NCBI GenBank assembly: GCA_934647145.1
Contig: CAKUFB010000009.1
Span: 1 to 22,872, forward strand
Direction: 5' to 3'
Length of the DNA stretch: 22,872 nt
Source of the DNA: an uncultured Clostridia bacterium
Lineage (GTDB): Bacteria > Bacillota > Clostridia > Christensenellales > Aristaeellaceae
A model generated the notes under the pieces. It made no database searches, had not been told where the DNA came from, and saw only the letters and a list, made by a program, of their open reading frames with translations. The position numbers and the translations under genes were made by a program. Positions 7,327-15,557 of this stretch are shown piece by piece; within the stretch, counting starts at the first letter, position 1; each line of letters opens with the position of its first letter.

Positions 7327-8748
7327 ATGCGCAAGTTCGACACCAAGGTTCAGCACCTCAAATACAAGGTGCTGCGCGAAGTGGCCCGCCAGGCCTGGAA
7401 CGATACGCTGCTGGAAAACCTGCTGGATATCCCCATGACCATCGTTCCGGGCAAGCAGCCCACGATGCGCTGCTGCGTGTACAAGGAGCGCGCCATCGTC
7501 TCCGAGCGCGTCAAGCTGGCGATGGGCGGCAACAAGGACAACCCCAACGTCATCGAGGTGATCGACATCGCCTGCGACGAGTGCCCGGTCGGCGGATATG
7601 AGGTCACCGACGCCTGCCGCGGCTGTCTGGCTCACCGCTGCGAGGACGTGTGCAAGCGGGGCGCGATTTCCTTTGACGCGCACCATGTCGCCCACATCGA
7701 CAAGTCCAAGTGCGTCGAGTGCGGCGCGTGCGCCAAGGTCTGTCCCTACACCGCCATCATCAGCCGCAAGCGCCCCTGTCAGAGCGCCTGCAAGGTCAAG
7801 GCCATCTCCATGACCCCCGATACCAAGGTCGCCGAGATCAACAACGACAAGTGCATCGCCTGCGGCGCGTGCGTCTATCAGTGCCCGTTCGGCGCGATCA
7901 TGGACAAGTCCTACATCCTCAACGTCATCGACCTGCTCAAAAAGTGCCCGCAGCGCGGCGAGCGCGTCTACGCGGTGGTCGCCCCCTCCATCTCCAGCCA
8001 GTTCACCTACGCCAGGCTCGGCCAGGTGATCAGCGGCCTGAAGGAAATGGGCTTCCACGCGGTGGTTGAGGCGGCGCTGGGCGCGGACATGGTTGCGCAG
8101 GCCGAATCGAGGGAGCTGGCCGAAAAGGGCTTCCTGACCAGCTCCTGCTGCCCGGCCTTCGTCACCTACATCCGGCAGAGCTTCCCCGCCCTGCTACCCT
8201 ATGTGTCCCACAACCTCTCCCCCATGGCGACCATCGCCCGCTACATCAAGCAGACCTCGCCCGGCGCGAAGGTGGTCTTCATCGGCCCCTGCACCGCCAA
8301 AAAGCTCGAGGCTCAGCTGGAGACGGTCAAACCGTGGATCGACGCGGTGCTCACCTTTGAGGAGCTGCAGGCGCTGTTTGACAGCCGCGACATAGACATC
8401 ACCAACCTGCCCGAGGACGTGCTCGACAACGCCTCCTACTACGGGCGCATCTTCGCCCGCAGCGGCGGCCTGAGCGACGCCGTGGCCGAGGGGCTGAAGG
8501 AGCAGAACATCGACTTCGAGCTCAAGCCCTGCGCCTGCGACGGCATCGAGGCCTGCCGCATGGCCCTGCTCAAGAAGAGCAAGAACGTGCTCGACGCGAA
8601 CTTCATCGAGGGCATGGCCTGCGTCGGCGGCTGCATCGGCGGCGCGGGCTGCCTCACCCACGGCGAAAAGAACAAGGCCGAGGTGGACAAGTACGGCATG
8701 GAGGCCTACGAAAAGACCATTTCCGACGCGGTGTCCATGCTGAAATAA
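7327..8748 (+). CDS. hydA2: [FeFe]-hydrogenase, ferredoxin-dependent (HydA2-like)
   Basis: A 473-aa hydrogenase that evolves H2 from reduced ferredoxin or the reverse; cytosolic. The N-terminal part is unusually Cys-rich. It has a CxxC pair (C83/C86), a possible cluster at C97/C100/C105/C109, ferredoxin motif C129/C132/C135/C139, a Cys pair C151/C155, and a second ferredoxin motif C176/C179/C182/C186. The H-cluster domain follows with TSSCCPAF (C274, C275), FIGPCTAKK (C322) and EGMACVGGCIGG (C432, C436), so all ligands are present. It has no PAS domain, unlike HydS. Architecture and L1-L3 motifs suggest the less-studied group B/M2-type class rather than the bifurcating HydABC type. ATG 7327 follows AAGGAAGG with good spacing; a GTG at 7318 lies within that ribosome site and is unlikely. 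The following 49-bp hairpin may end the transcript. Confidence 0.92.
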   Translation: MRKFDTKVQHLKYKVLREVARQAWNDTLLENLLDIPMTIVPGKQPTMRCCVYKERAIVSERVKLAMGGNKDNPNVIEVIDIACDECPVGGYEVTDACRGCLAHRCEDVCKRGAISFDAHHVAHIDKSKCVECGACAKVCPYTAIISRKRPCQSACKVKAISMTPDTKVAEINNDKCIACGACVYQCPFGAIMDKSYILNVIDLLKKCPQRGERVYAVVAPSISSQFTYARLGQVISGLKEMGFHAVVEAALGADMVAQAESRELAEKGFLTSSCCPAFVTYIRQSFPALLPYVSHNLSPMATIARYIKQTSPGAKVVFIGPCTAKKLEAQLETVKPWIDAVLTFEELQALFDSRDIDITNLPEDVLDNASYYGRIFARSGGLSDAVAEGLKEQNIDFELKPCACDGIEACRMALLKKSKNVLDANFIEGMACVGGCIGGAGCLTHGEKNKAEVDKYGMEAYEKTISDAVSMLK

Positions 8749-8775
8749 TTCTATACTTGAAAAACGGACAGTACG

Positions 8776-8824
8776 AACAGCGCCTCCCGCTGCAGAACAG
8801 AAGCTGCGGCAGGGGGGTGCTGTT
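8776..8824 (+). terminator. Long hairpin after hydA2, candidate terminator
   Basis: AACAGC at 8776-8781 pairs with GCTGTT at 8819-8824 and continues inward through CCTCCC / GGGGGG and GCTGCAG / CTGCGGC, giving a roughly 20-bp stem with one bulged A and a few G-U pairs, and an 8-base loop. It is followed by only a weak U-rich stretch (ATTAT), so termination is likely but not certain; RNA 3'-end protection is the alternative. Confidence 0.5.
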
Positions 8825-9017
8825 ATTATGCTGCGAAGCCTGAAATGCTCTGCGAACCGCCCGATCTGCGGAGACAGGCGAAACCTCTGCGAGTTTTTAA
8901 GACCGGAGTACCGCCTGATCGAGCGTTTTCGCGGCGGTTTCCCGCGGTGTTTGCCATGCCCGGCGAAAACGGCGGGGAAGGCGCGCTTTACCGGTGACGA
9001 ACGCGTTCGGGATGCTG

Positions 9018-9056
9018 AAAACGGCCTCACTCCGTTTGAAATCCGGAGCAAGGCCG
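9018..9056 (-). terminator. Intrinsic terminator of the aromatic amino-acid operon
   Basis: On the minus strand CGGCCTTGCTCCG pairs with CGGAGTGAGGCCG over 13 bp, including two G-U pairs, with a 9-base loop and then TTTT. In plus-strand RNA the two G-U pairs become C-A mismatches, so the hairpin works for the minus-strand operon. It lies about 60 bp past the stop of the last gene (9117). Confidence 0.75.
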
Positions 9057-9116
9057 CGTCATTCATCGTTCTTCTGTGAGAGGGGGCGATTTTCCGTCAG
9101 GGCTCTGGGGAGCGAT

Positions 9117-9398
9117 TCAGTGCTTCGGGTCAGTCTCGGTCTGATCGGCCGGCGCCTTGCGCGCGCGGAGGTATTTGCGCAGCTCGATCACGGTCTGCAC
9201 AACGATGAGCAGCACGGTAGCCGCGATGAGCACACACCGGATATATTTTCCTTCCCGCCATTCATCCCAAATACAAAGCAGTAGCCCCGCCGTTTGGACG
9301 ACGAAAGCGGCGAGCTCCATAGCGAGGCTGCCGCGCCTGGCAAGCAGCCTCAGCACGAGATATGCCACTAGGAGCGCGGCATAAACCCACGCGCTCAT
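9117..9398 (-). CDS. Small three-TM membrane protein, unknown function
   Basis: A 93-aa protein with three predicted hydrophobic segments (about 4-20, 26-44 and 52-70), a basic first loop (RLLARRGS), a conserved-looking EW..G turn and a basic C-terminal tail (RKYLRARK). It is the last gene of the aro operon, its ATG overlapping the aroQ stop by 4 bp, so it is almost certainly translated with it. It is not a shikimate-pathway enzyme. It resembles the small membrane protein at 18492-18755 in layout (RGS, acidic-Ala, Gln-Ala/Thr-Ala, EW..G), suggesting an undescribed small paralogous family. Function is unknown. Confidence 0.75.
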   Translation of the reverse strand: MSAWVYAALLVAYLVLRLLARRGSLAMELAAFVVQTAGLLLCIWDEWREGKYIRCVLIAATVLLIVVQTVIELRKYLRARKAPADQTETDPKH

Positions 9399-9823
9399 AC
9401 GCGGCCCTTCAGGAAGCGGATGGCCTGGACGTAGCCGTCGAAGCCCAGCCCCTTATAGGTCTTCAGGCAGGCCATGCCGGCGTAGGACACCTGCCGGAAG
9501 GGCTCGCGGCTGTCCACGTCGGAGATGTGTACCTCGACGGCGGGCAGGGCGACCGCCTTGAGCGCGTCGAGTATGGCGACGCTGGTGTGGGTGTAGGCAG
9601 CGGGGTTGATGACGACGCCGTCGAACGCGCCGTAGGCCGCCTGGATTTTGTCCACAATCGCGCCCTCGTGGTTGGACTGGAAGCACTCGACCTCGATTCC
9701 CTCCGCCTTGCAGGTTTCCTCGATCAGGCGAACCAGGTCGGCGTAGGTTTGCCTGCCGTAAATGTCCGGCTCGCGCAGGCCCAGCAGGTTCAGGTTGGGG
9801 CCGTTGATCACCAGCAGCTTCAT
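9395..9823 (-). CDS. aroQ: 3-dehydroquinate dehydratase, type II
   Basis: It dehydrates 3-dehydroquinate to 3-dehydroshikimate, step three of the shikimate pathway. At 142 aa it has the normal size of the type II dodecameric enzyme. Recognisable active-site segments are INGPNLNLLGLREPDIYG (R17 and catalytic Y22), NHEGAIVDKI, INPAAYTHTS (N73, H79) and VEVHISDVDSREPFR (H99, R110). Its start overlaps the stop of the aroE-aroK fusion as ATGA, so it is part of the same operon. The type I enzyme (AroD) is absent from the cluster. Confidence 0.96.
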   Translation of the reverse strand: MKLLVINGPNLNLLGLREPDIYGRQTYADLVRLIEETCKAEGIEVECFQSNHEGAIVDKIQAAYGAFDGVVINPAAYTHTSVAILDALKAVALPAVEVHISDVDSREPFRQVSYAGMACLKTYKGLGFDGYVQAIRFLKGRV

Positions 9824-11037
9824 GAAATCACCTCCAGAATCTGTTCAAGGGTCTTTTCGACCGGGCCGTCGTTGTCGACGATACCGTCGGCGAAGCGCTC
9901 GTAGAGCGGCCTGCGCTCGCGGTATATGGCCTCGGGCGAGCGCGCCTGAGAGAGCGGACGGCCGGCGGTCGGCAGGAGCGATACATCCCGCCGCAGCCAC
10001 ACGACGCGGCTGTTCTGGCGCAGCAGCGGGTAGTTTTCAGGCCGGGTGACGCAGCCGCCGCCGGTGGACAGTATCGCGCCGGAGCGCTTGCCCGCCTCGC
10101 GAAGCGCCTGCGTCTCGAGCGCGCGGAAGCCATCCTCTCCCTGCGCGGCGAAAATCTCGGGAATCGACAGGCCCGCCGTTTCCTCGATCAGCCGGTCGAG
10201 CTCGATCACCGGGCGGCTGAGCCGTTCGCCCAGCAGCCGCGCCAGCGTGCTCTTGCCGCAGCCGGGCATGCCGATGAGCGCGATGTTCTGAAGCGAACGC
10301 TCGACGGCGCAGATTGACCGCTCGACCTGCTCGTCGGGCAGGCTTTTCCCGGTGAACAGCTCGCTTGCGCGTTTGGCCTGGGCGGCGAGCATGGACAGGC
10401 CGTTTTCGTGCGGTATGCCCAGCGCCTCCGCCTGCAGAAGAAACGCCGTGCGGGCGGGGTTGTAGATCAGGTCGAGCGCGCCCTCGCAGGCGGGAAAGGC
10501 GGCCAGGTCGACCGGCGAAACCCCGTTGTTCGGGTACATGCCCACCGGGGTGGCGTTGACGATCAGGCGGGCGTCCCTGTGCCGGGAGAGGTTGCCGTAG
10601 TTGTCCGCGCCCGTCCGGGAGATGACCACGACCTGCGCCCCCAGGCCGCGCAGCACCGACTGCACCGTCACCGACGCGCCGCCGCTGCCCAGCACCAGTG
10701 CCTTTTTGCCGGCGGGGTTCACGCCGCTGCGGCGGAGCATATATGTAAAGCCGAACACGTCGGTGTTGTCGCCGAAGAGCGTGCCGTCCGCCCGGCGCAC
10801 GATGGTGTTGACGCTGCCCAGCGCCCTCGCGCCCTCCGACAGCTGGTCGAGGAAGGGCACGACCGTCTTTTTGTAGGGAATGGTGACGTTGATCGCGTCC
10901 CAGCCGCCGCGCCGGATAAAGTCCTCGACCGCGTCCGGCTCGCGCTCATAGAGCAGATATTCGTAGTCGCCCAGCAGCGCGTGCAGCATGGGCGAATAGC
11001 TGTGGCCCAGTCTGCGTCCCAGCAGTCCGCACTTCAT
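9820..11037 (-). CDS. aroE-aroK: Fused shikimate dehydrogenase-shikimate kinase
   Basis: A single 405-aa chain doing two consecutive steps: reduction of 3-dehydroshikimate with NADPH and phosphorylation of shikimate with ATP. Residues 1-240 are AroE: GHSYSPMLH substrate loop, NVTIPYKK with the catalytic Lys (K56), GDNTD (D93) and the nucleotide motif LGSGGASVTV. Residues about 250-405 are AroK: Walker A GMPGCGKST (256-264), the substrate Asp in ELDRLIEE (D281), STGGGCV and the lid Arg in GRPL. The AroE part is somewhat shorter than the usual 270-290 aa. No stop or frameshift separates the halves and both keep their catalytic residues, so this is a true fusion. The stop overlaps aroQ, and the start abuts the pheA stop with no gap. 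Confidence 0.95.
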   Translation of the reverse strand: MKCGLLGRRLGHSYSPMLHALLGDYEYLLYEREPDAVEDFIRRGGWDAINVTIPYKKTVVPFLDQLSEGARALGSVNTIVRRADGTLFGDNTDVFGFTYMLRRSGVNPAGKKALVLGSGGASVTVQSVLRGLGAQVVVISRTGADNYGNLSRHRDARLIVNATPVGMYPNNGVSPVDLAAFPACEGALDLIYNPARTAFLLQAEALGIPHENGLSMLAAQAKRASELFTGKSLPDEQVERSICAVERSLQNIALIGMPGCGKSTLARLLGERLSRPVIELDRLIEETAGLSIPEIFAAQGEDGFRALETQALREAGKRSGAILSTGGGCVTRPENYPLLRQNSRVVWLRRDVSLLPTAGRPLSQARSPEAIYRERRPLYERFADGIVDNDGPVEKTLEQILEVIS

Positions 11038-12180
11038 TCAGACCACCTCGCCGTAGCTGCCCAGGTAGGTGAACTCCTCGCACAGGGTGGGCATCTCGCC
11101 CATCAGCTGCAGGAACCGGGGCGAATAGACCGAGGTCTCCAGGTCGAAGTAGAACATGAACTCAAAGTTGCGCTCGGGCAGCGGGCGGCTCTCCAGCTTG
11201 TTGAGGTTGACGCCCAGCGCGTAGAAGCGGGAGAGCATCTTGTACAGCGAGCCGGGCTCGTGGGGCAGCACGGCCATGAGGCTGGTGCGGTCGGCGCCGG
11301 GGTAGATCTCCAGCTGCCTGCCGATGCAGATAAAGCGGGTGTAGTTGTTGCCCTTGTCCTGCACCGAGTCGCCCAGGCTGATCAGGTTATACAGCTTCAT
11401 GCAGGCGCGGGAGGACAGCGCGGCCACGTCCCTGCGGCCCGACTGGGCCACCATCTGAGCGGCGGCGGCGGTGTTCTCGCAGGCGATGACCTTCACGTTC
11501 GGCAGTGACTGAAGGAAGGCGGCGCACTGGCTGATGGCCTGCTCGTGGGAGTAGATCTCGCGAATATCCTCGAGCTTCGCGCCCGGGTTGGCCAGCAGGT
11601 TATGGTCTACCTTCAGGCGGATGGAGCGCACGATGTGGAAGTGGTGCCTGATCATCAGGTCGTACACCTTGTTGACCGAGCCGGCGGTGCTGTTCTCCAG
11701 CGGAATCACGCCGTAGCGGCACAGCCCCTTCTCAATCGCCTGGAACACCGCCTCGAACGAGGAAAAATACAGCACGTTGGGCAGGCGGAACAGCTTGTCG
11801 CAGGCCAGCTGCGAATTCGCGCCCTCCACGCCCTGACAGGCCACGACCGCGCTGTCCGGAAACAGCTTGGGGGTCTTCTCGATCGCCTGAGTGATTTCCC
11901 GGGTCAGGGGCGTCGTGCGGCCCAGCAGGCGGTTCTGGTAGCTGCGGCTCAGCTCGAACATCAGCGAATACAGCGACACGACGTATTCGCGGAGCGCCTC
12001 GGGGCTCTTTTCGGCCAGGGCGAGCAGCTTTTTGCGCTCGCGGCTCGCGTCCAGCACGGGGAGGTTGTGCTCCTCCTTGTATCTGGCAATGTCTACGACC
12101 GTCTCCATGCGCTCGGCGAACAGCTTCACCAGCTGATCGTCGATCTGGTCAATCCGGGTGCGATAATCATTGAGGTCCAT
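11038..12180 (-). CDS. pheA: Bifunctional chorismate mutase/prephenate dehydratase
   Basis: It converts chorismate to prephenate and then to phenylpyruvate, committing flux to phenylalanine. The 380 aa comprise an AroQ-type chorismate mutase (1-90; RTRIDQIDDQLVKLF, RYKEEH), a prephenate dehydratase (about 110-285; IPLENSTAGSV, NYTRFI with the catalytic Thr) and a C-terminal ACT domain (about 298-375; HEPGSLYKML, LNKLESRP). The ACT domain predicts feedback inhibition by phenylalanine. The start chosen is MDLNDY at 12180 because AGAAAGGAAA lies just upstream; a 15-codon upstream extension would overlap aroC further and has no ribosome site. It overlaps the aroC end by 14 bp. Confidence 0.95.
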   Translation of the reverse strand: MDLNDYRTRIDQIDDQLVKLFAERMETVVDIARYKEEHNLPVLDASRERKKLLALAEKSPEALREYVVSLYSLMFELSRSYQNRLLGRTTPLTREITQAIEKTPKLFPDSAVVACQGVEGANSQLACDKLFRLPNVLYFSSFEAVFQAIEKGLCRYGVIPLENSTAGSVNKVYDLMIRHHFHIVRSIRLKVDHNLLANPGAKLEDIREIYSHEQAISQCAAFLQSLPNVKVIACENTAAAAQMVAQSGRRDVAALSSRACMKLYNLISLGDSVQDKGNNYTRFICIGRQLEIYPGADRTSLMAVLPHEPGSLYKMLSRFYALGVNLNKLESRPLPERNFEFMFYFDLETSVYSPRFLQLMGEMPTLCEEFTYLGSYGEVV

Positions 12181-13249
12181 GGCAGGTTTCCTTTCTGCGC
12201 CCAAGCAGCGCGTCATAAATGGCAATGGCGGCGGCGGACTCCACGCAGGGCACCGCGCGCGGGACGATGCAGGGGTCGTGCCGGCCGGAGACGGTCAAGG
12301 TTTCAGGGAGCATGGTCTGAAGGTTCACGCTCTGTTGCGGGAGGGCGATGGAGGGCGTGGGCTTGAAGGCGGCGCGAAACACGATCGGCATGCCGTCGGT
12401 GACGCCGCCCAGTATGCCGCCCGCGCGGTTGGTTTTCGTCCGCACGCGGCCGTCCTCGACGGTAAACGGGTCGTTGACCTGACTGCCGCGCAGGCGGGCG
12501 GCCTCAAAGCCCAGCCCGAACTCGATTCCCTTGACCGCCGGGACGCCGAACACGATCGATGCAATCCGGTTCTCCATGCCGCCGAACATCGGGTCGCCCA
12601 GCCCGGCGGGCAGCCCCTCGGCGACGCACTCGATCACGCCGCCCACCGAGTCGCCGGCCTCGCGCGCCTGCGCGATGGTTCGCTTCATCTCCTCGGCCTT
12701 TTCGGGAGAGACGGCCGGAAAGTCGGCCTTGTCCACGGGCGATACAAACGGGCTGTCGTCCACGACCTCGCCGATGGAGTATACGCGCGCGCGCACCGAA
12801 ATGCCTTCCTTCTCGAGCAGCTGCAGGCAGATTCCGCCCGCCACGCACAGAGGCGCGGTCAGCCGGCCCGAAAAGTGCCCGCCGCCGGACGCGTCCTGGG
12901 CTCCGAAATACTTGACCGAGGCGGTGTAGTCGGCGTGACCCGGCCGGGGCACGCGCCGGAGGGCTTCGTAGTCGGCCGGGCGGGTGTTGGTGTTGCGCAG
13001 GATGGCGGTCAGGGGCGCGCCGCAGGTGACGTTTCCGACCAGGCCGGACAGAAACTCGGGCGCGTCGGCCTCCTTTCGCGGGGTCGACCAGGCGTTTTTC
13101 CCGGGCGCGCGGCGGTCGAGAAAGGCCTGAAGATACGCAAGGTCGATTTCCTCGCCCGCCGGAATGCCCTGCAGGGTCATGCCGATCGCCGACGAGTGCG
13201 ACTGGCCGAAAATGGTCAGAAGCAGGTTTTCGCCGCAGCTGCTGCTCAT
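12167..13249 (-). CDS. aroC: Chorismate synthase
   Basis: It converts EPSP to chorismate using reduced FMN, the last common step of the pathway. 360 aa, normal length. Family segments seen: GQSHSSAIGMTLQGIPAG with the catalytic His (H18), RPGHADYTASVKYF, SGGGHFSGRLTAPL, GDPMFGGMENRI and GRHDPCIVPRAVPCVE. The start at 13249 is fixed by an AAGGAGA site and an ATGA overlap with the aroA stop. Longer upstream reading in this frame is out-of-frame aroA and should be ignored. Confidence 0.96.
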   Translation of the reverse strand: MSSSCGENLLLTIFGQSHSSAIGMTLQGIPAGEEIDLAYLQAFLDRRAPGKNAWSTPRKEADAPEFLSGLVGNVTCGAPLTAILRNTNTRPADYEALRRVPRPGHADYTASVKYFGAQDASGGGHFSGRLTAPLCVAGGICLQLLEKEGISVRARVYSIGEVVDDSPFVSPVDKADFPAVSPEKAEEMKRTIAQAREAGDSVGGVIECVAEGLPAGLGDPMFGGMENRIASIVFGVPAVKGIEFGLGFEAARLRGSQVNDPFTVEDGRVRTKTNRAGGILGGVTDGMPIVFRAAFKPTPSIALPQQSVNLQTMLPETLTVSGRHDPCIVPRAVPCVESAAAIAIYDALLGRRKETCHGPQ

Positions 13250-14502
13250 AGCTCTTCTCCTTTCAGGCGGGACAGGTCGTCCCAGAAGCGCGGGTAGGAC
13301 TTCTCCACGCACTGCGCGCCCAGCACCTCGACCGGGTTCTCGCTCGCGCAGGCGCACACGGCCGCCGACATGGCGATGCGGTGATCGTTCTGCGAATCGA
13401 CCGTGCCGCCCGAGAGCGCCTTCACGCCCCGGATGACCAGGCCGTCGGGCAGCTCCTCCACCCGTCCGCCCAGGCCGCGCAGCAGCTGTGCGGTGCTCGA
13501 CAGCCGGTCGGATTCCTTGATGCGCAGGCGGGCGGCGTTCACGACGCGCGTTTCGCCCTCGGCCACCGACGCGAGCGCGCACAGCGTGGGAATCAGGTCG
13601 GGAATGGGCGCGGCGTCGATTTCACAGCCCACGAGGCGGTTTTTCCTGACCGCCGCGCGGCCGCCGTCGACCGTTACCTCCGCGCCGAAAATACGCAATA
13701 CGTCCAGTATCGCGCGGTCGCCCTGGGCGGAGTCCGGGTTCAGGCCGGACACGGTGACTCCCGCCTCCGACAGCGCGCCCATGCACAGAAAGAACGCGGC
13801 GTTTGAGCAGTCGCCCTCCACCCGCACGCGCTCGGGCAGGCAAAAGCGCTGGCTTCCGGGCACATGATAACAATTCTCGGCCTTTTCGAGGCGCACGCCG
13901 GACTGAGAAAGCGCCTGCTCGGTCATGCGCACGTAGGCGGCCGACTGAAGCGCGCCGGTGATGGTCAGCGCGCTGTCCCCTTCAAGCAGCGGCAGCGCCA
14001 GCAGCAGCCCGGACACGTACTGCGAGGACACGTCGCCCGGCAGGGTGAAATCGCCCGGGGACAGCCGCCCCTCGCAGAAGAGCAGCGCGCCCTCCTCGCG
14101 AAAGCGCATACCGCGGGCGGCCAGCTGGCCCAGCAGCGGCTCCAGCGGGCGCTCGGGCAGCCGGCCTTCCCGGACAAACGCGCAGGAAACGCCCAGCGCC
14201 CCGGCGACCGGAATCAGGAAGCGCAGCGTCGAGCCGCTCTCTCCGCAGGCAAGCATCCGCTCTCCCCCAGCCGTTTCGGACGCGGGCGCGACGCGGATGC
14301 AGTCCGCCTGCACGTCAATCTCCGCACCCAGGCCGCGCAGGCAGGCGATCGTGGCCTCAATGTCGCGCGAAAGCCCGTCGCAGACGATGCACACTGGTCT
14401 TTTCCCCAGCGCGGCGCAGATCAGCAGCCGGTGCGCCTGGGACTTGGAGGCGGGCGCATTCACCTGTCCGGTGCGCGGGCCGGGAAGAATCAGACGGTTC
14501 AT
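13246..14502 (-). CDS. aroA: 3-phosphoshikimate 1-carboxyvinyltransferase (EPSP synthase)
   Basis: It transfers the enolpyruvyl group of PEP to shikimate-3-phosphate. 418 aa, typical size. Key segments are APASKSQAHR (K20, S21, R25), GESGSTLRF (87-95), DVSSQYVSG, EGDCSNAAFF, KESDRLS and QNDHRIAM near the C terminus. GESGSTLRF replaces the LGNAGTAMRP of Escherichia-type (class I) enzymes, so it is of a divergent, Gram-positive-like type. Both ends overlap neighbouring genes by 4 bp (aroB stop and aroC start). Confidence 0.96.
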   Translation of the reverse strand: MNRLILPGPRTGQVNAPASKSQAHRLLICAALGKRPVCIVCDGLSRDIEATIACLRGLGAEIDVQADCIRVAPASETAGGERMLACGESGSTLRFLIPVAGALGVSCAFVREGRLPERPLEPLLGQLAARGMRFREEGALLFCEGRLSPGDFTLPGDVSSQYVSGLLLALPLLEGDSALTITGALQSAAYVRMTEQALSQSGVRLEKAENCYHVPGSQRFCLPERVRVEGDCSNAAFFLCMGALSEAGVTVSGLNPDSAQGDRAILDVLRIFGAEVTVDGGRAAVRKNRLVGCEIDAAPIPDLIPTLCALASVAEGETRVVNAARLRIKESDRLSSTAQLLRGLGGRVEELPDGLVIRGVKALSGGTVDSQNDHRIAMSAAVCACASENPVEVLGAQCVEKSYPRFWDDLSRLKGEEL

Positions 14503-15557
14503 GCCACCCCTCCCGCGCGCATCCAGTCGATGAGCTCCGCCGCCGGGATGCGCTCCTCGCGGCAGCGGCCGATCTGCTCGGGCACGATCAGGCGAAGGGT
14601 CGCGCCCTCCTTCTTTTTATCGCTCATCGCGGCCTGAAGCAGGGTCTCTGCCGGGTAATCGGCGGAGGTGGGCAGGCCGTACTGCGCAAGCAGCTTCACG
14701 ATGCGCTCCGCGTCCTTTTCCGGGCAGCAGCCCTTTTTCGCCGCCGCCCGCGCGATGATCGCCAGTCCGGCCGCCACCGCCTGGCCGTGCAGCGTCGAAA
14801 AGCCGCTGACCGACTCGATCGCGTGACCCACCGTATGCCCCAGGTTGAGCAGCGCCCGCGCGCCCCGGTCGAACTCGTCCTCGCGCACGACGTCGCGCTT
14901 CATGGTCACGCAGGCCGCGATGACATGCTCCTCCTGCGCGCGCACCGGAGTGGTCTCCAGCTCGCCGAAGAGGGGCTCGCCGCCCAGCACGGCGTATTTG
15001 ATCACCTCGGCGCAGCCGCACCGGTACTGCTCCTCGGGCAGGGTGGACAGCGCGTCCGGGTCGCACACGACCAAATGCGGCTGGTAGAAGCAGCCCGCCT
15101 GGTTCTTGCCGCCGGGCAGGTCGACCGCCGTCTTGCCGCCCACGGACGAGTCCACCATGGCCAGCAGCGTCGTGGGAGCCTGCACAAAGGGCACGCCGCG
15201 CAGGTAGGTCGCCGCCGCGAACCCGGCCAGATCGCCCACCACCCCGCCGCCCAGCGCGAGAACCGGGTCGGTGCGGGTCAAGTGATACTCGCACAGGAAG
15301 TTGAGGAGCTGTCCGTAGGTGTCCAGGGTCTTGCTCGCCTCGCCGCGCGGGAACACGAAGGACTCGACGCGATAGCCCGCCCCTTCAAGCGACTGCTTCG
15401 CCCGTTCGCCGTACAGGGAATAGACCGCATCGTCGCTGACCAGCGCGCAGGCGGCTCCCCCGGCGCTCTCCTTCGTCAGCTCGCCCAGCCGGCTCAGCAG
15501 CCCCCGCTCGATGAGCACGTCGTATGCCCGCGAGGCGCTCACATGGATGCTCTTCAA
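14499..15557 (-). CDS. aroB: 3-dehydroquinate synthase, TTG start
   Basis: It cyclises DAHP to 3-dehydroquinate with catalytic NAD and a divalent metal. The 352-aa chain shows GGGVVGD (103-109), the NAD/metal region DSSVGGKTAVD (136-146), GGKNQAG and the metal-ligand helix NLGHTVGHAIE. The start is a TTG at 15557, which overlaps the tyrA stop as TTGA and is preceded at about 7 bases by AAGGAGGAGGTGG. No ATG is placed correctly: the only upstream ATG would add about 55 residues of out-of-frame tyrA. The rare start codon may set the enzyme level in the operon. Confidence 0.95.
   Translation of the reverse strand: MKSIHVSASRAYDVLIERGLLSRLGELTKESAGGAACALVSDDAVYSLYGERAKQSLEGAGYRVESFVFPRGEASKTLDTYGQLLNFLCEYHLTRTDPVLALGGGVVGDLAGFAAATYLRGVPFVQAPTTLLAMVDSSVGGKTAVDLPGGKNQAGCFYQPHLVVCDPDALSTLPEEQYRCGCAEVIKYAVLGGEPLFGELETTPVRAQEEHVIAACVTMKRDVVREDEFDRGARALLNLGHTVGHAIESVSGFSTLHGQAVAAGLAIIARAAAKKGCCPEKDAERIVKLLAQYGLPTSADYPAETLLQAAMSDKKKEGATLRLIVPEQIGRCREERIPAAELIDWMRAGGVA

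Larger units (their letters stand above)
8749..9116. other. Non-coding region between convergent hydA2 and the aro operon
   Basis: It holds the hydA2-side hairpin (8776-8824) and the aro-operon terminator on the other strand (9018-9056). Between them, about 190 bp show no recognisable gene. An 83-codon frame at 8828-9079 starts immediately after the hairpin and looks spurious: its apparent ribosome site is buried in the stem and its product resembles nothing I know. Confidence 0.6.

Noticed and set aside
8828..9079. 83-codon frame just after hydA2
   Set aside because: Its apparent ribosome site is inside the long hairpin, the product has no recognisable features, and it runs across the aro operon terminator.
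10408..11508. Long plus-strand frame opposite aroE-aroK and pheA
   Set aside because: High-GC antisense shadow; the minus-strand genes have complete catalytic motifs.
12181..12225. Upstream extension of PheA start
   Set aside because: MDLNDY has a proper ribosome site; the extension lies deeper in aroC with none.
13250..13582. Upstream extension of aroC
   Set aside because: This part is aroA in another reading frame; the ATG at 13249 has a ribosome site and couples with aroA.
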